Of a DNA stretch of 64,000 nt, positions 33,010 through 64,000 are shown one piece after another. Origin of the DNA: Castor canadensis (taxonomy: Eukaryota > Chordata > Mammalia > Rodentia > Castoridae); assembly GCF_047511655.1 (NCBI RefSeq), contig NC_133396.1, positions 130,085,490 through 130,149,489 of the forward strand, written 5' to 3'. The first letter of the stretch is position 1, and the number at the start of each line of letters is the position of its first letter. A program made the position numbers and the translations under genes. Below the pieces are notes generated by a model, which had not been told where the DNA came from, did not search any database, and saw only the letters and a program-made list of their open reading frames with translations.

Positions 33010-33115
33010 TGGGACTCCTCACTTGAGGTGATTTCATTACCAGCTTTAATTCGAACTACACTCCTGTGAGGTATTAGTCCCCCATTTGACAGATGAGGAA
33101 ACCAAGGCTCAAGAG
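33010..33115 (+). repeat. MIR remnant
   Basis: Contains tgacagatgaggaaaccaag, the MIR core hallmark. Confidence 0.6.
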
Positions 33116-33942
33116 ATTTCACTGGCCCCAGTTCCTCCTTTCCAGCCCTGTAGTCATGCTAAGTCAAGACTTGAGAGGGCTTCCTGGGCCTTCTAGTCAG
33201 GCCAGTGGCTGTTTTTCTTCCCATAGTACATCTGCTACAAAATCATGTATTCCACACAGGAATATAGTTTATTCTTATAAACTACAGTCTATAGGAGACT
33301 GTGGTTTACAATTTTAGGAAATCAGTAGTGCTGTCCTTTCCTCAGCTGCTGGAATTTGAGGGTTCTCAGGTGGCTGCCCTTAACCTGCATTGTCAGAGAA
33401 AGGTAAACAACTTACAAATTTGTAATTTTATTAACAATTATTTTTGGTTGCTTTGCTACTGGAATCCTGGTGAAGTATTAAGACACAGTCTAAATCTGTG
33501 TGAGAATGGGGCTTTTTTCCATGAAAGATATGACTACTAACCAGATGCCCAGCCTCTGGTGGGGCACTTCCATTGATGGGGATAGATGTAGTATCACAAG
33601 ACAACTCACTCCACAGCTGTCACTTTTGGAAAATTCTCTATTACCAGTCATTGAGCCCCACTTACTCTGTCATTTTACTAATCCATCTCTTCTACTCTTT
33701 TGGTTTTTCCCACCTGGAGTTGCTGCCAGACTATATTCCTGTCTCCCCTTTCCCTCCTCTCCAGTCCAGGTTCCAAACTCTTTTAGTCATCTTTGGCCTG
33801 ACACCATGTCAATTCTCTGCCCAAAACTCCTAGGTGTTCTCCCACTCTATAGTAGTAGGCCTTTGACCCTTCATCTCTTGGCTCTCCCTTGTCCTTACAT
33901 CTTTATTTTTGGCCAAGACCCCCGATGAACCACACATTCTAA

Positions 33943-34035
33943 TACTTTCTTGGGGTGGTGGTAGTGCTAGTAGAAGAACCCAGGGCTTCATGAGAGTCAA
34001 GTGCTCTACCACTGAGCTACACCTCTAGCTTCACT
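33943..34035 (-). repeat. ID-like SINE
   Basis: Reads agaacccagggcttcatgag and ctctaccactgagctacacc. Confidence 0.8.
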
Positions 34036-34264
34036 GTAACACTTTTAATGTGTTATAAGCCTAACACTAACCAGTTTATAAGTTTAACCTAAACCAATTT
34101 AGGTCTTGGTTTTCCTTTTGCAGAGCACTCACCTGTCAGGAACCCTCTTGTTGAGCACCAAAAAGGAACATTAAAACCAGGTGAAGAGGTCTTTTACTCT
34201 TTTAGCCAAAGGTCACACTGGAGATTTCTAGATATGCTAATAGTCGTGACATTAATACTGCCAC

Positions 34265-34555
34265 ATGCTTTTTTTTTTTTTTTTTCCTGGTACTGGGACT
34301 TCAGGGCCTTCCCCCTGAGCCACTCCACTAGTCCTATTTTTGTGAAGGGTTTTTTGAGATAGGGTTTTCGGGATTCTTTGCCCAGGCTGGCTATGAACCG
34401 CAATCCTCCTATCTCTGCCTCCTAAGTAGCTAGGATTACAGGCATGAGCCACTGGGGCCTTTTTTGTTGTTGTTGTTGGTGGCACTGGGGCTTGAATTCA
34501 GGGCCTCACATTTGCTAGGAAGCGCTCTACCACTTGAGACACTCCACTAGTGCAC
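34265..34555 (-). repeat. Fused ID-B1 SINE followed by a second ID-like copy
   Basis: T18 head with ggtactgggacttcagggcc, then a B1 half ending attacaggcatgagccactg. A new T-run and ggcttgaattcagggcctca start the second copy at about 34460. Confidence 0.85.
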
Positions 34556-34654
34556 ACACTTAGTGAGAGCATGGTACACTGTGATTCTCAAGTTCCCCGT
34601 AGATACCATTGCCAATCATTTTTACTGAAATCATCTCATGCTTATATGCATTAT

Positions 34655-34710
34655 TTGCAGTGCAGGGGACTGAACTCAGGTTAAGTGCTCTACAACTGAA
34701 CCCCTCAATC
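34655..34710 (-). repeat. ID-like SINE fragment
   Basis: Short gggactgaactcaggttaag piece. Confidence 0.55.
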
Positions 34711-36535
34711 CACCTCACACTTAGATTCTGCTCATTTCTGTGGGTTGTTTGGATCCTAAAGCCATCTTTTCCCTTCCCAGGTATCCTGTCATATAAAATT
34801 TGATCAGCATTCCTCCCGTATCTAGTACTCTTTTGTAAATGGCTTCAAATTGTTTTCCAGAATGGGTAAGGTATAAAGAAATCCAGTCATCATCAGTATC
34901 AAAGGTGGGGCCAAGGACAGAGGCCTGCGGTACACAATTTGAAGTCATTCCACAAAGGGTTAACTTGTAGTTTGTTAGTCTGGCCTGCTCTATCTTTCTA
35001 GTGCTTTCACTGGACTGTAGGGCTAGGTTATCTAACCTAGCTGATAGAACTAAAGGCTGTAAAGTCAGTTGGGTATCACTTGCTCTCTAGCTCATAATGA
35101 ATATCTACTAAACCCCAGAGATTTTTTTCATTACTTTTACTCATCTGCTTTGTAATCATTTGCTATTGATTCATACTTCCCAGTGACTTGTGATAAGAGC
35201 TTTTTTTTTCCCCCTTGGACTTTTATCTGCTTTTTATTCTTCTAGTGTTTCTTCTATTTTCTCTTCAGCAAGAGCTCTGGTCAGCCAGAGCTCAGCCAAC
35301 TCCTAGAAACCTGCTCACCAACCAGGAACTTGTAGGATCTATTACCTCATTGGTTTTTTTCTTGTCTTCAGCTCCTTCTATCTGGTTAGTCCTTTCCTTT
35401 TCAGATAGAAACTAGTTCTCTCTGGCCAAGAGAGGAGACAAAATAGGAGGTAGAGTTCAACCGTTGTCATAATCTTGCTACCAGCAGAGTTTTTTTCTTT
35501 CGGCTGACATGGACAGTCTCTCCAAACTCTTTTTCAATAGCACAGAACATCCATTCTGGGTACCTGTTGTAAAAGTTAAATGCTCTGGAAACACAAGAAG
35601 TATCTGCCCACCAAAGGGTCCAAGACCCTCCATTCTCAAACACAGCTGTGTCTGTTGGCTGGGATGGCAGCCCCAAGTGACATTAGGTCTTTTTTCAGGA
35701 CTCATTTCCCTAAGGCAGAAACTCAGTCCTCCCTTGAGAATAAGCCTGGGAACAGGAAGAGAGGACCCTTGCCAAGGGACTTAGGAATACTTCTGGCACT
35801 ACTCACAGATGAATTTTCTTGATTAACAGGCTGAGAAGGGACTTACATCCTCAGTTTATGTGTTGGAGCCCAAAGCCCAACAGTTCAATGCTGCTGGAAT
35901 GAGACCATTCTTTGGTGCCAATATCATTGGCCAACTTAGCTTTGTGGAACACTCTACTGCCTTCAGCACCAAACTCAGCTGGCACTGCCTTGAGGTCAAC
36001 TATGGAGCAAGGCTCCACACAATGGTTTTCTGAATACCACTTCGCCAAACACATCATCATTATCCTTTCTCAGTGACTTCCCTAATTCAAGGAGAAGCAG
36101 CAGGGACAGAGGCAGTATTAGCTTTAAGATCTGGCTGGCAGTGATAGCTATGAACACCACAGGCTTTTCAAAGATAGAAATTTTAACTGAAATACCTCCC
36201 ACCTCATGGGGGTGGTTGAACAGTAGAGACACCTAGTGGCATGAAGCCCTTACTAGCTACAATACCTTTAGGCTTCCATGAAAGTCCTATAGATTAAATA
36301 CCCCACAGTGAGGCTTGCTCCTTAAGACCGGAGCTCCAAATTCACATTGTATATCATTTCCATTTTATGAGACCATCACCCTAAAGAAATACTTTGATGC
36401 TTATTAAAAATGGGCCGCCAGATGTGGGTACTATCAAAGAAGGGAAACACTGGCTTTATTTCCCTCCCCTTGACTTATTTATTATTTGCTTCCTGAACCT
36501 GTACAGACTGAAACCTAATTAAGGAACCCTTAAAC

Positions 36536-36625
36536 TTTTTTTTTTTTTGTGGTGCTGGAACTTGAACCCAGGGCCTCACACATGCCAGGCAAACGCTCTT
36601 AACACTTAACTGCAAACCCAGCCCC
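36536..36625 (-). repeat. ID-like SINE
   Basis: T-run, then gctggaacttgaacccaggg and aggcaaacgctcttaacact. Confidence 0.8.
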
Positions 36626-37691
36626 CTTAAACACATTTAATTGAACAATGCCAGTTCTCTTAAGAATTATTTTGAGCTAAGCTGCCAAGTCACATTAGAA
36701 TGTCTAAATAGGCTCCACCTAACCCTTTTTCTCCTCTATTTTTACTCCCCTTCTCAAGGGAATAGAAGGCAGAGGTGTTGAGACACCTTATACCATGCAG
36801 ACTAAGTTCATTTGTAAAGATCACTTTACTGTTCTAGAAAAATACAGGTTGCAAATTTGAGGGCTACAACTTAACCACTTTAGAGGATTCCTGAGGGACA
36901 GGAGATAACCTTTGAATATCAGACTCTGTAGTAATGTGTGGGAAAGGCATATTAAATATAGTTGGGTCAGGTGGATTTAAAAAAATCTTTTTCTATTTTT
37001 TTTTTTTTCTAAAAAAGGAAAAACAAATTGCCATCTGTCTGGCTTATTTTGTGTGTGCATGTATATATAAGGAACAGCCTAGAGGAGGGCTGGTGTCATG
37101 CAATGAAGCAAAAACGAGAAGATGACTTTGATAGAAGAACCTTAGTGTTGCAGGTGGAAAGCAGGGCAGGGAGGTCACTTCAAAGGGCTTAGCATGTAGC
37201 TGCTCCCACTTGTTCCTACTGAGTACCCAGAGCATCAGTGGCCAAGGGAAAAGCACAATGATCTCTCAAGGGAATTCCTATCTGAATACATGAGAAGTCC
37301 TATGAAAGAAGACAGGTCTGTTTTAGAATATAAATGGTCATAAATTCCTGTGCTCCTGAGGTGGGGCTCCACGAACCCACAATCCTTCTGGGCACAAATG
37401 TTTCTGGACTGACCAGCAGAAATGTTAGGAAAAGAGGTGGGAGTAGAGACGGGGAGTAAAAAGATTCCAGAGTTAGGATCTTCAAGGAGACAATGAGAAA
37501 TGTCCTTTGTTCCAGAATTCTTAAGTGCTGGCACATGGTCTCAGTGGTCAGTGTCATTCTGCAGAGGCCAAAGGCCAAGGATCAGGAAGCCACTCCAGGC
37601 TGAGAAGAAAGTGCATCTCCAGGCCAGTGAGAGTTGCAGAATGGTCTGTGCCTGGGCCTGGAGGAGGAGCACGGATGAGAAGACTCCCCTT

Positions 37692-62727
<25,036 letters not shown>

Positions 62728-63156
62728 TTACTGAGCCCTAACCCTGATGCCAACAAGAAAAGATTTCAGAAAGAAACATGAAGTATTGTTTCTAAAAAGT
62801 GTTGATAGCCACTAAGATTGATTCCTCATAATAAGAGAATCAAATCGGCTTGCAGGGCGTAGTTTCTTATAATGAATGGTTCTAGCTCCCTCTCATTTTC
62901 TCCAACCTTTGCATAGCATCGTTCAAACACCTCTTTCAAGAAGGCAACAACTTCCTCTCAGAACAATGAATGTAATAACTAAGTGAAAACTGGGGCTATT
63001 TAACCCCAAGGAAAACTTAAAAGGTTTGATTTCAGGAGTTACTAATCATTTCTGGTAGTATATATGAGATGATTAGGTCAGAGAAAACCTGGCTTCAACA
63101 GGCTCACCCTAAAAATACAAGTGTTGCAAATGAACAGTTTCCAGTAAGCAACATAG

Positions 63157-63275
63157 TTTTTTTTTTTTTTTTAGACAAGATCTTGCTATATAGCCCAGGC
63201 TGGCCTCAAACTTACAGTCCTCTAAGCTCTAACCCGAGTGCTGGGATGACAGGTGTGAGCCACCACACCTGGCAA
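63157..63275 (-). repeat. B1-type SINE
   Basis: T16 head, agcccaggctggcctcaaac, and gagccaccacacctggc. Confidence 0.9.
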
Positions 63276-63442
63276 TAGTAATCTTGACCTGTATATTGAA
63301 CTGTATATTGGGAGGCTATAAACTCTTCTTCTCAAACCAAATACAGATCTAATTTGCACCTGCAAAAGCATCAATTAACAAATGTTTATTTGTGAAAAGA
63401 AGACCAAGGGCACATCCTAATTGCCACATCTTACAGTGTAGG

Positions 63443-63739
63443 ACTGTGCTATCCAACACAGTAGTAATTAGTCACAAAGGCTCAGTACTTGAAAAGTGCC
63501 TAGAGAGAATTGAGAAGGCTATAAATGTAAAACACATCCCAGATTTCAAACTAGCATGAAAATGAAAGTAATATATTGTTCTAATTTTTACATTGATTAT
63601 ATGCTAAAATAATACTTTGCATACATCAAATTAAAACAGTATTAAAAATAATTTTATCTGTTTCTCTCTACTTTTTAATATGACTCCTAGGAAATTAAAA
63701 ACTTCATGTTGCTCATTTCTATTGAACAGCACTGTGCTA
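63443..63739. mobile_element. hAT-Charlie-type non-autonomous element, both ends present
   Basis: The left end ctgtgctatccaaca and the complement of the right end (cagtgctgttcaata) form imperfect terminal inverted repeats around an AT-rich interior. No transposase is coded. Confidence 0.6.
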
Positions 63740-63764
63740 GAGAATGAATAGCTAGATACAGAAT

Positions 63765-63830
63765 CGTGAGTTTGAGGCCAGGCTGGTCTACATAGTGAGT
63801 ACCTGCCTTTAAAAAAAAAAAAAAAAAGGC
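63765..63830 (+). repeat. B1 3' fragment
   Basis: Reads gaggccaggctggtctacat and an A16 tail. Confidence 0.75.
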
Positions 63831-63835
63831 TGTGG

Positions 63836-64000
63836 ATGTGGGCAAATTTAGATGCAAATCCTGAAGCTACCATGCTAGGCAAGTTACCTATCCTTTTAAA
63901 AATCTGTTTCCTCATCCACAAAATAAGGATGGTGGTATTAAGATATCAAACAATCCTGTGAGAACCCAATGATTTAATGCATGTGTTTAGCACAATACTT
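63836..64000 (-). repeat. MIR, running to the window edge
   Basis: Reads ggcaagttacctatcctttt and ctgtttcctcatccacaaaa, the reversed MIR core. Confidence 0.6.

Larger units (their letters stand above)
29901..37691 (-). other. SHISA4-IPO9 intergenic space and/or long IPO9 3'UTR
   Basis: I recognise no protein-coding exon here. MIR remnants lie near 29.98-30.09, 30.69-30.84, 31.54-31.75 and 33.01-33.12 kb, and SINEs near 32.0, 34.0-34.7 and 36.5 kb. The part nearest IPO9 is its 3'UTR. Minus-strand AATAAA candidates are at 36455-36460, 36478-36483 and near 33266, so UTR length cannot be fixed. 35.2-36.5 kb is long unique sequence without SINEs, consistent with UTR. Confidence 0.6.

Noticed and set aside
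34094-34103. CArG-like ccaatttagg
   Set aside because: Fits the CArG pattern by chance in AT-rich repeat-flanked sequence; no companion motifs and no muscle gene promoter nearby.
35851-36060. 69-codon minus-strand frame
   Set aside because: No recognised protein and no splice context. It lies in the probable IPO9 3'UTR.

Overview
This is a mammalian genomic window. Intron-containing genes are interleaved with 7SL-derived (B1) and tRNA-derived (ID-like) SINEs. Many of these SINEs are fused B1-ID units ending in a 'gctcaagtggtagagcacctgcc...gagttcaaaccccagtaccacc' type 3' half. That repertoire indicates a rodent and looks most like the beaver/castorimorph lineage, with a squirrel-related rodent as the alternative; the species call is an inference. 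Gene order and orientation match human chromosome 1q32.1 in reverse: LMOD1 on +, then SHISA4 on -, then IPO9 on -.

Layout. 1-12331 is the 3' part of LMOD1 intron 1 and holds repeats plus a muscle-enhancer-like block near 9.3-9.5 kb. LMOD1 coding exons 2 and 3 are at 12332-13843 and 14354-14380, and the 3'UTR runs to about 15.06 kb. About 15.06-20.29 kb is the intergenic space between two converging 3' ends; it contains an orphan CpG-rich patch at 16.68-17.01 kb. SHISA4 is complete on - (start at 23528, stop at 20760, five coding exons, 197 residues) with a CpG-island promoter. About 24.3-29.9 kb is dominated by fossil class I endogenous retrovirus sequence on -, including gag, protease and RT remnants and a tRNA-Phe-like primer binding site. 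About 29.9-37.69 kb is SHISA4-IPO9 intergenic sequence and/or IPO9 3'UTR, with MIRs and SINEs. 37.69-62.67 kb carries 23 IPO9 coding exons on -; the first coding exon lies beyond 64000.

The IPO9 exons sum to 2,963 coding bases, a split codon plus 986 residues. As I recall the human protein, this equals residues 56-1041, which cross-checks all the splice boundaries. One IPO9 intron (56288-56465) is a minor-spliceosome AT-AC intron with a perfect ATATCCTTT donor.

The three genes are not an operon. LMOD1 is a smooth-muscle actin nucleator, SHISA4 a small single-pass membrane protein, and IPO9 a karyopherin for histones H2A-H2B and other basic cargo. No CRISPR array, phage or bacterial-type system is present. 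The points most worth a second look are the AT-AC intron, the orphan CpG patch, the candidate SRF/TEAD enhancer in LMOD1 intron 1, and the layered retroviral fossil.
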